Made by a program: the position numbers and the translations under genes. Below the pieces are notes generated by a model. The model saw only the letters and a program-made list of their open reading frames with translations, was not told where the DNA came from and ran no database searches. Below, one piece after another: positions 1-8,509 of a stretch of 64,000 bases of DNA (position 1 is its first letter; every line of letters begins with the position of its first letter). This DNA comes from an uncultured Acetatifactor sp. (GTDB taxonomy: Bacteria > Bacillota > Clostridia > Lachnospirales > Lachnospiraceae), in contig CANQEH010000007.1 in assembly GCA_947594835.1 (NCBI GenBank), positions 45,879 to 109,878 of the forward strand. The letters run 5' to 3'.

Positions 1-782
1 TCGTCCAGATCTTTTACGCTCTCCTCCAGATTGCCCCGCATATGGCCGCCGTTGCCCCAGTGGTCAAACCAGCCCACCCAGAATTCCGTGCACATGAGGG
101 GCCCGCCGTCGGTATAGCGCTTGAGCACCTCAAACCGCTCCCTGGTTTTAGAGCCGAAATTCCCGGTGGGAAGCGTGCCCGGCAGCCTTCCCCCGTTTAA
201 GTTTTCCGGGAAAGGCCCGTCGGAGGTGACAAGCGGCACCTCGACGCCGCCCTCGGACATCATCCTGCGGATGGCCTCCAGATAAGCGGTGTCGTTGGCA
301 TAATAGCCGTACTCGTTTTCCACCTGCATCAGGATCACAGGGCCGCCCCTGGTACACTGCAGGGGCACAAGCCGGGGCAGAAGCTCCCGGTAGTACTCTT
401 CCACATGGCGCAGAAAGACCGGGTCGCTCACCCGCAGCCGCATCCCGTCCTCCCCGAGAAGCCAGGCTGGCAGGCCGCCAAACTCCCATTCTGCGCAGAT
501 ATAGGGCGAGGGTCTGCAGATCACATACAGCCCCAGCTCCTGTGCCAGCCGGATAAACCGCTCCACATCCCGGATCCCCTCAAAGCAGAACACTCCTTTT
601 TCCGGCTCATGCAGATTCCAGGGGATATAGGTCTCCACCGTATTACACCCAAGGGCTTTCAGCTTCTCCAGTCTGTCCCGCCAATATTCCGGCACCGTCC
701 GGAAATAGTGGAAAGCCCCGGAAATGATCTGGAACGGCTTCCCGTCCAGATAAAACGTATCCTTTATCTCAAAGCGCCCCAT
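1..782 (-). CDS. Beta-galactosidase, GH35 family (3' end cut by window edge)
   Basis: The first 260 residues of a glycoside hydrolase family 35 enzyme; the gene runs off the left edge, so its C-terminus is not seen. The translation opens MGRFEIKDTFYLDGKPFQI and carries the family landmarks ETYIPWNLHEP, SPYICAEWEFGG, VENEYG (acid/base Glu near residue 155) and TEFWVGWFDHWG (nucleophile Glu near 231). GH35 enzymes release terminal beta-galactose. There is no signal peptide, so it should act in the cytoplasm on sugars imported by the adjacent transporter. It is the last visible gene of the permease-permease-binding protein operon, 155 bases after the binding-protein stop. Confidence 0.93.
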   Translation of the reverse strand, partial: MGRFEIKDTFYLDGKPFQIISGAFHYFRTVPEYWRDRLEKLKALGCNTVETYIPWNLHEPEKGVFCFEGIRDVERFIRLAQELGLYVICRPSPYICAEWEFGGLPAWLLGEDGMRLRVSDPVFLRHVEEYYRELLPRLVPLQCTRGGPVILMQVENEYGYYANDTAYLEAIRRMMSEGGVEVPLVTSDGPFPENLNGGRLPGTLPTGNFGSKTRERFEVLKRYTDGGPLMCTEFWVGWFDHWGNGGHMRGNLEESVKDLD

Positions 783-937
783 ACGCACTCCTCTTTGGCC
801 GCCCCAAACGGCTGCGGCACTTCCTGTCTGTGGCAAAAAGGGGGAGCCCTGTCTCCTTTGCAGGCTTCAGCGCTCCCCTCTGTCTTCTTTCCGTGGGTCT
901 GTCTGTCAGACCGCCTCACTCTGTGCGAGGCCCGATC

Positions 938-2578
938 TTACTTGTACACCTCGTCCAGCTGTCTCTGCAGTTCTTCGGTCACCTTATCCACGCCGGCGGC
1001 GCTGAGGGCTGCCTGGAACTCTGCAACGATGTCCTCTGCGGAACCGCTGAACTGGCCGTAGCTGATCTGTTTCATGTAGTTCTCATAGATCTCGTTGATC
1101 TGGTCGATCGTGCTTCTGAGCTCATCCACGTTGGGAACGAACTTGCCGTACTGATAAGGGATCTTGATCGCATCGTACTCTGCGTACAGCTTGTCGATGG
1201 CATCCCAGTTCAGACGCGCGTCCTTGATCTCCAGATCGTCGTTGCGCCCCCACCAGTAGTTGGTAACGCCGTTGATGTTGTCGGTGTCGGAGTTGTAGCC
1301 TTCCGGGGTAATCCGCAGGCCTTCCTCGTTCACATCCCAGGAAACGCCCTGGATACCGTAGTTGAACAGCTTATAGCAGTCGGGGTCATTTCTGATCAGG
1401 TCATAGACCATCAGTGCCTTTTCCGGATTCTTGCTGCCTGCGGAAACTGCCATTGCGCCGTGGGTGATATTCAATGCCACTACGTTTTTGCTCTCCTCGC
1501 CGAAGTAGAAGAAGCCAACTTCCGCATCCGGGTCGGTGTCATAAATCTTGTTGGCCTCGGTATGGCTCACCAGATCGGTCCAGGTCTGGGTGTGATGCTG
1601 CTCTGCTGCAACCAGGCCTACGCGGAAATCATCGCGGTTGGTGTTGGTTCCTCTGTTGAGCACGTCGGAAGACCATACGCCCATGTCGTTCCACTGTTTC
1701 ATCATGTTCGCATACTCTACCAGCGACGCGGTATCGGTCATATAAGGGCAGTAAAGGGTGTACGGATCATCCTTGGTGCCGCCCCACATCGCGCCGGAGT
1801 TGATGCCGTCGATGGAGATGTAATCGGAGTGGGAGGTGATCCAGCCGCCGCCCATCTGTCCGTACTGGGTCGCATCCGAATCCCATACATACTGCAATCC
1901 CAGCTCATCCTTGTGATCTGAGCAGTACTGGAAGTAGGTGGTCAGATCCTCCCAGCTGTGCACGCCGTCTGCCAGGCCTGCGTCCTTCGCCCAGTCCAGA
2001 CGATAGATAAAGCCGTGGTTTGTCCACTGTGCGTAATTGTCCTCGGGCATCAGATAAATCTCACCGTTGTATTTGCACATCTCCCAGTCTTCTGCGGGCA
2101 CGCTCTCCCAGGTCTTGGGGGCGTAGGTCTTTAACATATCCTCGGAGAGTTCCAAAAAGGCGCCGTTCTTTGCGTTCGGCCAGGCGTCCAGCCAGTCGGT
2201 AGCGGTGCCGACCAGATCTACGGTACCGTCCATGGAGGCGAGAAGCAGGTTATAGTTGGAAAGATAGTCCGTCCAGGAAAGGAAGTAAATGTCCAGATGG
2301 GCGTTTGCCTTCTCCTCCAGAATAGCGTTCAGCTGCTCCATCATCTCCAGATATCTCTGTTCTTTCTCACCGTCCGGCTTGTCGTTGGTGGTCAGGTAAG
2401 TGATGGTCACGATCTCGTCGCTGGAAGCGCTGCTATTTCCTTCTGCAGTTCCTCCCGCAGTACTGCTGCCGCTGTCAGCGCTGCCGCCAGCAGGGTTTTC
2501 TGCATTGCCTCCGCCGCAGGCCGTCATACCGGCTACCATGGTCACGGTCAGCAATGCTGCCAACAATTTCTTTTTCAT
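938..2578 (-). CDS. Extracellular solute-binding lipoprotein of a sugar ABC importer (LplA/LipO type)
   Basis: A 546-residue family 1 solute-binding protein. Residues 1-21 form a lipoprotein signal with lipobox GMTAC, followed by a Gly/Ser/Ala/Asn-rich tether to about residue 50, then the two-lobed binding domain. The C-terminal 150 residues look like the DUF3502-type tail of LplA-like proteins. It should be anchored outside the membrane and hand an oligosaccharide to the two permeases encoded just upstream. No ATPase gene is nearby, as is usual for this class, which shares an MsmX-type ATPase. The GH35 and GH2 neighbours suggest a beta-galactoside-containing ligand, which is inference. Confidence 0.92.
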   Translation of the reverse strand: MKKKLLAALLTVTMVAGMTACGGGNAENPAGGSADSGSSTAGGTAEGNSSASSDEIVTITYLTTNDKPDGEKEQRYLEMMEQLNAILEEKANAHLDIYFLSWTDYLSNYNLLLASMDGTVDLVGTATDWLDAWPNAKNGAFLELSEDMLKTYAPKTWESVPAEDWEMCKYNGEIYLMPEDNYAQWTNHGFIYRLDWAKDAGLADGVHSWEDLTTYFQYCSDHKDELGLQYVWDSDATQYGQMGGGWITSHSDYISIDGINSGAMWGGTKDDPYTLYCPYMTDTASLVEYANMMKQWNDMGVWSSDVLNRGTNTNRDDFRVGLVAAEQHHTQTWTDLVSHTEANKIYDTDPDAEVGFFYFGEESKNVVALNITHGAMAVSAGSKNPEKALMVYDLIRNDPDCYKLFNYGIQGVSWDVNEEGLRITPEGYNSDTDNINGVTNYWWGRNDDLEIKDARLNWDAIDKLYAEYDAIKIPYQYGKFVPNVDELRSTIDQINEIYENYMKQISYGQFSGSAEDIVAEFQAALSAAGVDKVTEELQRQLDEVYK

Positions 2579-2639
2579 GTTTTTCCCTCCTATTAAATTG
2601 TTTTATAGTCAGCCCCAGAGGGGCTTCCTGACAAAAGGA

Positions 2640-3566
2640 TCAGCCCTTTACCGCGCCTACCGTGATACCGCTGATGAAGTACCGCTGCACGAAGGGGTAC
2701 AGTAAAACGATGGGGCCGGTTGCCAGCACGGCGTTGGCCATCTTGACGCCCTCCTGGGGGATATCCGTCAGGGTGACGTACTGTCCCGCAACGGAGTTGC
2801 GCAGCTGATCCATCTTGTTCACCACCTCATAAAGCATGAACTGCAGCGGCTTTACGGGAACCTTGGGGCCTAAGAACAGGGAGGACTGATACCACTCGTT
2901 CCAGTACCCCAGCGCCAGAAACAGGCCGATGGTGGCAAGCGCCGGTTTTAACATGGGCAGGATCAGGGAGACAAAGATCCGGAAATCTCCCGCCCCGTCA
3001 ATCTTCCCGGATTCCGTGATCTCATGCGGGATGGATTTCACAAAATTCTTCATCAGAATGATCAGCCAGGGAGTCATCAGAAGCGGCAAAAGCACCGCCA
3101 GGTAACTGTCCCTGAGATGGTAGGTCTGGGTCATCAGCAGATAGTAGGGCGCCAGGCCCGCCTGGAACAGGCTGGTAAAGTAGATGAAGAAGGATATGCC
3201 GTTTCGGAAGGAAAAATCCTTTCTCTGCAACGCATAGCCCGTCATGGAGATGATGGAAAGCCCCAACACGGTGCCCACCAAGGTCATGATGATGGTCAGC
3301 GCATAGGATTTCCAGATCAGCCCGCTTTTGGTCACCATCTGGTAGGCCTGAAGGCTGAATTCCTTGGGCCAGAACTGCACGCCCTCGGATCGGATCACCT
3401 GCTCCTGCGTAAAGGAGGAGGAGATGATGATGATAAACGGAACGATACAGCATATTGCGTACAATGTGATGAACACATAGCCGAATCCCCGGATGATCTT
3501 ATCGGAAGTTCCAATCTTTACCTTTGCGCCGGAATCCGCTAGATCTAAATTTTTATTCTTCGCCAT
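2640..3566 (-). CDS. Carbohydrate ABC transporter permease (LplC/YtcP type)
   Basis: A 308-residue inner-membrane permease with six predicted spans. The EAA-type coupling loop lies around SGKIDGAGDFRIFVSLILP, and the ending GAVKG is typical of the YtcP/LplC group. I start it at the ATG encoding MAKNKN, which has GAGG five bases upstream. An in-frame GTG seven codons earlier lacks a convincing ribosome site. It pairs with the permease encoded immediately upstream to form the channel of the importer. Confidence 0.92.
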   Translation of the reverse strand: MAKNKNLDLADSGAKVKIGTSDKIIRGFGYVFITLYAICCIVPFIIIISSSFTQEQVIRSEGVQFWPKEFSLQAYQMVTKSGLIWKSYALTIIMTLVGTVLGLSIISMTGYALQRKDFSFRNGISFFIYFTSLFQAGLAPYYLLMTQTYHLRDSYLAVLLPLLMTPWLIILMKNFVKSIPHEITESGKIDGAGDFRIFVSLILPMLKPALATIGLFLALGYWNEWYQSSLFLGPKVPVKPLQFMLYEVVNKMDQLRNSVAGQYVTLTDIPQEGVKMANAVLATGPIVLLYPFVQRYFISGITVGAVKG

Positions 3567-3631
3567 AGCTACCTCGCTTCCGGGCACCTTTTGTGCCCCA
3601 TTGCCACACTGCCGGTCTTAAGCGCCCTCTC

Positions 3632-4594
3632 TTAGAACAAGGAGTAATCGGGGTCTATTTTTTTCACGATGGTATTGACTACCATGACTACCACAAAGCC
3701 GAAGATGGACTGGTACAGGCCCACGGCGGATGCAGTGGAAAAGTTGAAATCCGTCACAGTACAACGGTACACATAGGTCTCTATGATATCCGTGGTGCCG
3801 TACAACAGCGGGTTGGAACCCACCACGTTGTAAAACAGCCCGAAGTTTCCTTTGACGATGCCGCCCAGGGCAAACAAAAGCAGGATGACGATGGTGGGCT
3901 TTAAGCTGGGCAGGATGATGTAGCGTATCTTCTGAAAGCCGTTGGCGCCGTCCACCCTGGCCGCCTCGATGGTCTCTGAATCGATCCCCATGATGGCCGC
4001 GAAATACACCACCGAGTTGTATCCCGTCTGCTGCCATAAGTAGATGAGTACCAAGAGCACCGTCCACACGTTAGGATCCGAATAAGGTTTCCACAGCTCC
4101 AGCCCCAGCTTGCCCAAGATCCCGTTTACAAAACCGGTGTCGTAGTTTAAGAGGTTGAACACCAAAACGCCTACCAGCACCTGGGAGATGAAGTAGGGCA
4201 GGAACATGATGGTCTGGGACACTTTTTTAAACCATCTGCTGCGCATCTCGTTTAAGAGGATGGCCACGAACACCGCCAGGGCATTGCCCAAAAGGATGAA
4301 CGCCAGATTGTAAAGGATCGTGTTGCGGGTCAGCTGGAACAGCTTCCCGGAAGTGGCAAGAAACTCAAAGTTGTCCAGCCCGATGAACTTGCTGCCGAAA
4401 ATGCCGTCCCGGTAGTTGTACCGCACAAACGCCACCCAGATGCCCGGCAGGGGCGCATAGCTGAACGCCAGAAAGAACACGATAGCCGGCATACACATTA
4501 AGATCAGGACCCGATGCCGCCAGATCTTTTCTCTCAGGGTGAGCTTTCTCACCTGTACCGTGGCCGTATTGGCTTTCTGCTTTTTTCGTGCCAT
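3632..4594 (-). CDS. Carbohydrate ABC transporter permease (LplB/UgpA type)
   Basis: A 320-residue permease with a basic N-terminus (MARKKQKANT) and six predicted spans. The EAA loop reads EAARVDGANGFQKIRYIILP, the site that docks the ATPase. It is the first gene of the importer operon. ATG at 4594 is preferred because AAGGAG lies about ten bases upstream; an in-frame GTG three codons earlier sits directly against that AAGGAG and is too close. A promoter and palindromic sites lie in the 250 bases upstream. Confidence 0.92.
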   Translation of the reverse strand: MARKKQKANTATVQVRKLTLREKIWRHRVLILMCMPAIVFFLAFSYAPLPGIWVAFVRYNYRDGIFGSKFIGLDNFEFLATSGKLFQLTRNTILYNLAFILLGNALAVFVAILLNEMRSRWFKKVSQTIMFLPYFISQVLVGVLVFNLLNYDTGFVNGILGKLGLELWKPYSDPNVWTVLLVLIYLWQQTGYNSVVYFAAIMGIDSETIEAARVDGANGFQKIRYIILPSLKPTIVILLLFALGGIVKGNFGLFYNVVGSNPLLYGTTDIIETYVYRCTVTDFNFSTASAVGLYQSIFGFVVVMVVNTIVKKIDPDYSLF

Positions 4595-4644
4595 CTCGCT
4601 CACTCTCCTTTTTATTGATATAGAATAGACATCATATTGTCATT

Positions 4645-4658
4645 TTGCATATCTGCAA
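4645..4658. promoter_or_regulatory. Candidate repressor operator (perfect 5-4-5 palindrome)
   Basis: TTGCA-TATC-TGCAA is a perfect inverted repeat between the -10 box and the ribosome site of the importer operon, where a repressor would block transcription. A near-copy lies at 4722. The LacI-type regulator encoded upstream is the obvious candidate ligand, but the site lacks the central CG common in LacI-family operators. Confidence 0.5.
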
Positions 4659-4674
4659 CCGATTTCATAGTTAT

Positions 4675-4704
4675 ATTAAATCACATTTTACCCCCCCAAG
4701 TCAA
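4675..4704 (-). promoter_or_regulatory. Promoter of the sugar importer operon
   Basis: On the minus strand TTGACT (4704-4699) and TTTAAT (4680-4675) are separated by 18 bases, a good sigma-A promoter. It is flanked by the two TTGCA-type palindromes and lies 80 bases upstream of the first permease. Confidence 0.65.
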
Positions 4705-4721
4705 GTTGTTCTATCAATTCT

Positions 4722-4735
4722 TTGCATATTTGTAA
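4722..4735. promoter_or_regulatory. Second, imperfect operator-like site
   Basis: TTGCA-TATT-TGTAA differs at two positions from the perfect site at 4645 and lies just upstream of the -35 box. The two centres are 77 bases apart, close to seven helical turns, a spacing that would allow looping. Confidence 0.35.
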
Positions 4736-4792
4736 TTTATAGACAATTTAGCGGTGTCCATTTGTATAAAATATACAATTTGATTTTGGCAT

Positions 4793-4826
4793 ATAAAAAG
4801 GAGAGGCTGAAAACGCCTCTCCTTTT
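4793..4826 (-). terminator. Rho-independent terminator after the LacI-type gene
   Basis: A perfect 12-bp stem (AAAAGGAGAGGC with its complement, 7-base loop), followed on the minus strand by a T-rich run. It lies 34 bases past the regulator stop and separates that gene from the importer operon. Confidence 0.85.
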
Positions 4827-4859
4827 CGATGGAACTGTTCTGTTTTTTTGTAAGCGGTA

Positions 4860-5915
4860 TCATTTTCTGGGAGCCGGGCCGCTGCTCTCCCTGACCACCA
4901 GGGTTGGCGTCACCCGCTGCAGCCTGGGCATCTCCCGCCTCTCCGCAGCCGCCACCGCAGTCTCCACCAGCAGGGTGCCGAAGCTTTCATAATTGTAATC
5001 GATGCTGGTGAGCTTGGGCACCAGGTGATCCGTGATATAAGTGTTGTCATAGCTGACCACGGTGATGTCCTGCGGGATCCCATATCCGTGTTCCAGGATG
5101 CTGCGCACAATCCCCGCCGCGGAAAAATCATTGATGGCAATGACTGCCGTGGGCGTAATGCCCTGATCCAGCATCCCGTTCATGCTGTCGTAGGCGCCTG
5201 CCGCATCATAAAAGCCTGTCTCCCGGATCAGCTCCGGCCTGAAATCGATCTGGTTGCGCTGTAAGATCTGCTTGTAGCGCTGGGCTTTCTCAAAGGTAGA
5301 CAGCACGTTCATCCGCCCGCCCACCAGAGCGATATCCCGGTGCCCCAGCCCGATTAAATGCTCCAGCAGAAGATCCATGGTCTTCATGGCGTCGATCTGT
5401 ACCTGATAGCACTGCGTGCCGTCCAGCTTGCCCGTGATCACCATGGGGATGGCGCCGAACAGGCTGTTGACCAGCTCCACATACTCCACGTTGGAGACCA
5501 GATCGTCCACGCTGCCGCCCATCTGGATCACCGCGTCCACCCGCTGCTCATGCAGCTTCTCCAGCTGCTTTTTCTCCTGGCTTGGCTGGCCCAGGGAATT
5601 GCACAAAAGGACGGTATACCCCAGCTTCCAGGCCGCCAGCTCGCAGGCTACAAAAACCTGGGCGTAATAGGGATTGCGCACGTCTGCCGCAATGATGCCG
5701 ATGAGCTTGCTTCTGGTGTCAGAGAGCCCTCTGGCCATGGCGTTGGGCTTGAAGTTGTATTTCTCAATGATTTCCAGGATGCGTTTCTTCTTTTCCGGGC
5801 GCACATTGGCGCTGCCTGTCAGCACGCGGGAGACGGTGGCTGCGGACACGCCGGCCTCCCTGGCGATGTCATATATGGTGAGGGCCTTTTCCTCCGGTTG
5901 TTTTACCCCATCCAT
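4860..5915 (-). CDS. LacI family transcriptional regulator
   Basis: A 351-residue repressor. Residues about 11-33 form the LacI helix-turn-helix (TIYDIAREAGVSAATVSRVL) with the hinge helix near NAMARGLSD. Residues about 65-340 form the periplasmic-binding-protein-like effector domain. It likely senses a sugar or its breakdown product and controls the importer operon downstream, the GH2 group upstream, or both. It has its own promoter and a palindrome in its leader that suggests self-control. Confidence 0.93.
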   Translation of the reverse strand: MDGVKQPEEKALTIYDIAREAGVSAATVSRVLTGSANVRPEKKKRILEIIEKYNFKPNAMARGLSDTRSKLIGIIAADVRNPYYAQVFVACELAAWKLGYTVLLCNSLGQPSQEKKQLEKLHEQRVDAVIQMGGSVDDLVSNVEYVELVNSLFGAIPMVITGKLDGTQCYQVQIDAMKTMDLLLEHLIGLGHRDIALVGGRMNVLSTFEKAQRYKQILQRNQIDFRPELIRETGFYDAAGAYDSMNGMLDQGITPTAVIAINDFSAAGIVRSILEHGYGIPQDITVVSYDNTYITDHLVPKLTSIDYNYESFGTLLVETAVAAAERREMPRLQRVTPTLVVRESSGPAPRK

Positions 5916-5926
5916 CCCAACACCTC

Positions 5927-5943
5927 ATTTCAAAATTTGAAAT
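5927..5943. promoter_or_regulatory. Palindrome in the leader of the LacI-type gene
   Basis: ATTTCAAA-A-TTTGAAAT is a perfect 8-1-8 inverted repeat 12 bases before the start codon, downstream of the promoter. It overlaps the ribosome site region and could be an autoregulatory operator. It does not match the TTGCA palindromes near 4650-4735. Confidence 0.4.
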
Positions 5944-5958
5944 CGGTTTCTTTTTTTT

Positions 5959-5988
5959 ATCATAATCCAGACGGGATACATCTGTCAA
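5959..5988 (-). promoter_or_regulatory. Promoter of the LacI-type regulator gene
   Basis: TTGACA (5988-5983) and TATGAT (5964-5959) on the minus strand with an 18-base spacer. This is a near-consensus sigma-A promoter 44 bases from the start codon. Confidence 0.7.
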
Positions 5989-6042
5989 GAGAAAACATCG
6001 TTTCCGCAATCTACCGTTTCCACAATCTATCGTTTCCGCGGT

Positions 6043-8475
6043 TTACAAAAGAATCGTCCCGGCGATTTCTCCCTCCCTCATGGACAGCCGCAGCGCGATG
6101 GGCCCCTTTCCCAGCCTGCGGACGTAGACCCACAGCCTGCCCTGGTAAGTGCGCCTTCCTTTTGCGGAATAGGGCGTCACGTCGCTCAAGTCCCCGCTCT
6201 CCAAGCCCATCCGCCTGCCGGGGCCTTCCACCACGACGGCGATTTCTTCCTCCTTCCAGGTCACAGGTCTTCCTGCCGGATCCTTTAACCCCACCTGCAC
6301 CTGATACAGGTAGCCCGGCTCGCCAGAGGCTTCTTCCCAGGACTTCTCACCCAACAGATCCGGCTGCTGCCACACGCTGTATGTAAAGCCCGCCGCCTCC
6401 AGGACTGTGGAGAGGGAATCCGTCAGCGTCTCCTTCCCCGGCCCTGCTGCCCGGGCAGTCAGCGTGCCGGGGCGGAAGGGAAGGGTAAAGCAATACGCGC
6501 CGTCCCCGTTGTACGACTCCAGAGTCCCCACCAGGGCATGATCCAGGAAAAGCTCCACCTTCGGCAGGTTGGAGTAGACCTTCACCAGAATTTCCTCCCC
6601 CGGCTCGTAATTCCAGTGGCGCTGCATAGGCCGCCAGTCCTCCGGGCCGTCCGAGACGCGCCTTGTGGCCAGCGCCAGCACCGGGGCGTCCTGCCAGAAG
6701 GAACGCCGCCTGTCAAACTCCGGCTTCGGCTCCCCGGCACAGGTCAGAATCCCCGCCATGGAGCCGCGGATGGGCCAGCCTTTCGCCTCTCCCAGATAAT
6801 CAATGCCCGTCCAGAGGAACTGCCCGCTGATATAGGGATTGTCCCGCACCGCCAGCCAGGCCCCGTAGCTGTGACCGTTTTCGCTGCCTAAAAGAGGTTT
6901 CCCGGGGAATCTGGCGTGATCCGCCTCATAGAGATGCTCCTTGTAATTGTACCCGATCACGTCCAGCCCGTCCAAAAGGCCCGTCCCGGCAGACAGCTCC
7001 GGATAGGCGCAGGCCAATGTCACCGGACGGCTGTCGTCCTCCCGGCGCGCCACCTGCTCCAGTCTCCCGGCGAGGCATACCAGACGTGCGGCGTTTGGCC
7101 TGTCCGGGTCATAGCGCTGCTCGGCGGCCGGCTTTCCGGCGTCGTTGTTGCCCGTCATGTGTTCAAAGAGCGGATGACAGTAAGGGTCGTTGGGGTAATC
7201 AATCTCGTTGCCGATGCTCCACAGGATCACGGAAGGGTGGTTCCTGTCCCGGCGGATCATGGCAGCCAGATCTTCCTCCCCCCACTGGGGGAACTCCTCG
7301 TAATAGCCCTGGTGTCCCGGCGGGTAAACATTATGCCCCGTCACCCACTTGTTTTTCGCGTTCTCCCACTCGTCAAAGGCTTCGTCCATGACCAGAAACC
7401 CCATCCGGTCGCAGAGCGCGTACAGCTCCGGCATATGCGGGTTATGGCTGCATCGGATGGCGTTGCAGCCGCATTCCTTTAACCGCTCCAGACGCCTCTG
7501 CCAGACGGGCGCCTCCATAGCCGCCCCCAGAGCGCCGCCGTCGTGATGGACGCAGACGCCCTTTAGTTTTGTCTCGATCCCGTTTAAGAAAAATCCCCTG
7601 TCCGGGTCAAACAGGGCCTCCCGCAGGCCCACCTGCTGTTCGTCTGCCAGATAAGGTTCCCCGCCCTCCGGGGTATACCATGTCCGCATGGTATATAGGA
7701 ACGGGTGATCCGGCGCCCAGAGAAACGCCTTCTCCCATTGGGCGGCGAGAACGGTCGTCTCCCCCGGCCGGCCCTCTCCCTCCAGCGTCAGGCAGACCTT
7801 TCCCTCCCCATCCACAAACCGGGTGACAATCTGCACACGGCCCTCCTGTCCTTCCGGGGACAAGGGTCCTTCCACGCTGTGGCGCACCGTGACTGAGGCG
7901 CTTCCCTCTCTCCCGTCCCGGGAGGGACGGATCTTCGACGCCCGGAACACCACGCCGTATTCGCAGGGGTGTACCGGCTCCTGGATGAGAAGCGTTACCT
8001 TCCGCGTGATGCCGCTTCCGGTATACCAGCGGGAGTCTGCGATATCCGGATGGGAGACCTTCACTGCCAGCACGTTCCCGCAGTCCCCAAAGGCCGCCGC
8101 ATGGGTGATGTCATAGGAAAAGGTGCTGTAGCCGCTGGGACGTTTCCCAAGATAATAGCTGTTGCACCAGACCTGGCTGTTTTTATACACGCCGTCAAAG
8201 ACCACCCGGATCTGTTTCCCCCGGTATTCCTCCGGCAGGAAAAAGTGCGCCCGGTACCAGGCGGTGCCGCCGGGCAGATAGCCCGTGCCGCTGGAGCAGG
8301 CCTGGGAGAAGGGCTGCTCCACAGCCCAGTCATGGGGCAGACAGACCGGGCGGAAGGCGCTGTCGTCAAAGCCCTTGTACCAGGCTTCTTCCACCTCCCG
8401 GCCCCAGACCTCCCCCGGCCCGCAGGCCTCCGAAAACTTCCAGTTGTCCCACAAAACGATCTGTGTCCTGTCCAT
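6043..8475 (-). CDS. Beta-galactosidase / beta-glycosidase, GH2 family
   Basis: An 810-residue glycoside hydrolase family 2 enzyme. The N-terminal jelly-roll sugar-binding domain starts WDNWKFSEA and includes PHDWAVEQPF and the WYRAHF strand. An immunoglobulin-like middle domain is followed by the TIM barrel with CNAIRCSHNPHMPELY, the acid/base Glu in WSIGNEID (near residue 420) and the nucleophile Glu in GSENGHSYG (near 530). A C-terminal beta domain follows. No signal peptide is present, so it is cytoplasmic. AAGGAGG lies five bases before the ATG. It is the last gene of the TPR-BSH-GH2 group. The exact substrate cannot be read from sequence. Confidence 0.92.
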   Translation of the reverse strand: MDRTQIVLWDNWKFSEACGPGEVWGREVEEAWYKGFDDSAFRPVCLPHDWAVEQPFSQACSSGTGYLPGGTAWYRAHFFLPEEYRGKQIRVVFDGVYKNSQVWCNSYYLGKRPSGYSTFSYDITHAAAFGDCGNVLAVKVSHPDIADSRWYTGSGITRKVTLLIQEPVHPCEYGVVFRASKIRPSRDGREGSASVTVRHSVEGPLSPEGQEGRVQIVTRFVDGEGKVCLTLEGEGRPGETTVLAAQWEKAFLWAPDHPFLYTMRTWYTPEGGEPYLADEQQVGLREALFDPDRGFFLNGIETKLKGVCVHHDGGALGAAMEAPVWQRRLERLKECGCNAIRCSHNPHMPELYALCDRMGFLVMDEAFDEWENAKNKWVTGHNVYPPGHQGYYEEFPQWGEEDLAAMIRRDRNHPSVILWSIGNEIDYPNDPYCHPLFEHMTGNNDAGKPAAEQRYDPDRPNAARLVCLAGRLEQVARREDDSRPVTLACAYPELSAGTGLLDGLDVIGYNYKEHLYEADHARFPGKPLLGSENGHSYGAWLAVRDNPYISGQFLWTGIDYLGEAKGWPIRGSMAGILTCAGEPKPEFDRRRSFWQDAPVLALATRRVSDGPEDWRPMQRHWNYEPGEEILVKVYSNLPKVELFLDHALVGTLESYNGDGAYCFTLPFRPGTLTARAAGPGKETLTDSLSTVLEAAGFTYSVWQQPDLLGEKSWEEASGEPGYLYQVQVGLKDPAGRPVTWKEEEIAVVVEGPGRRMGLESGDLSDVTPYSAKGRRTYQGRLWVYVRRLGKGPIALRLSMREGEIAGTILL

Positions 8476-8509
8476 ATGCGCCTCCTTCAGAGGATTTGGT
8501 CTGCGGGCC

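Noticed and set aside
938..1921. Long plus-strand open frames opposite the solute-binding protein gene
   Set aside because: They are antisense shadows of a GC-rich gene, with no ribosome sites and no recognisable domains.
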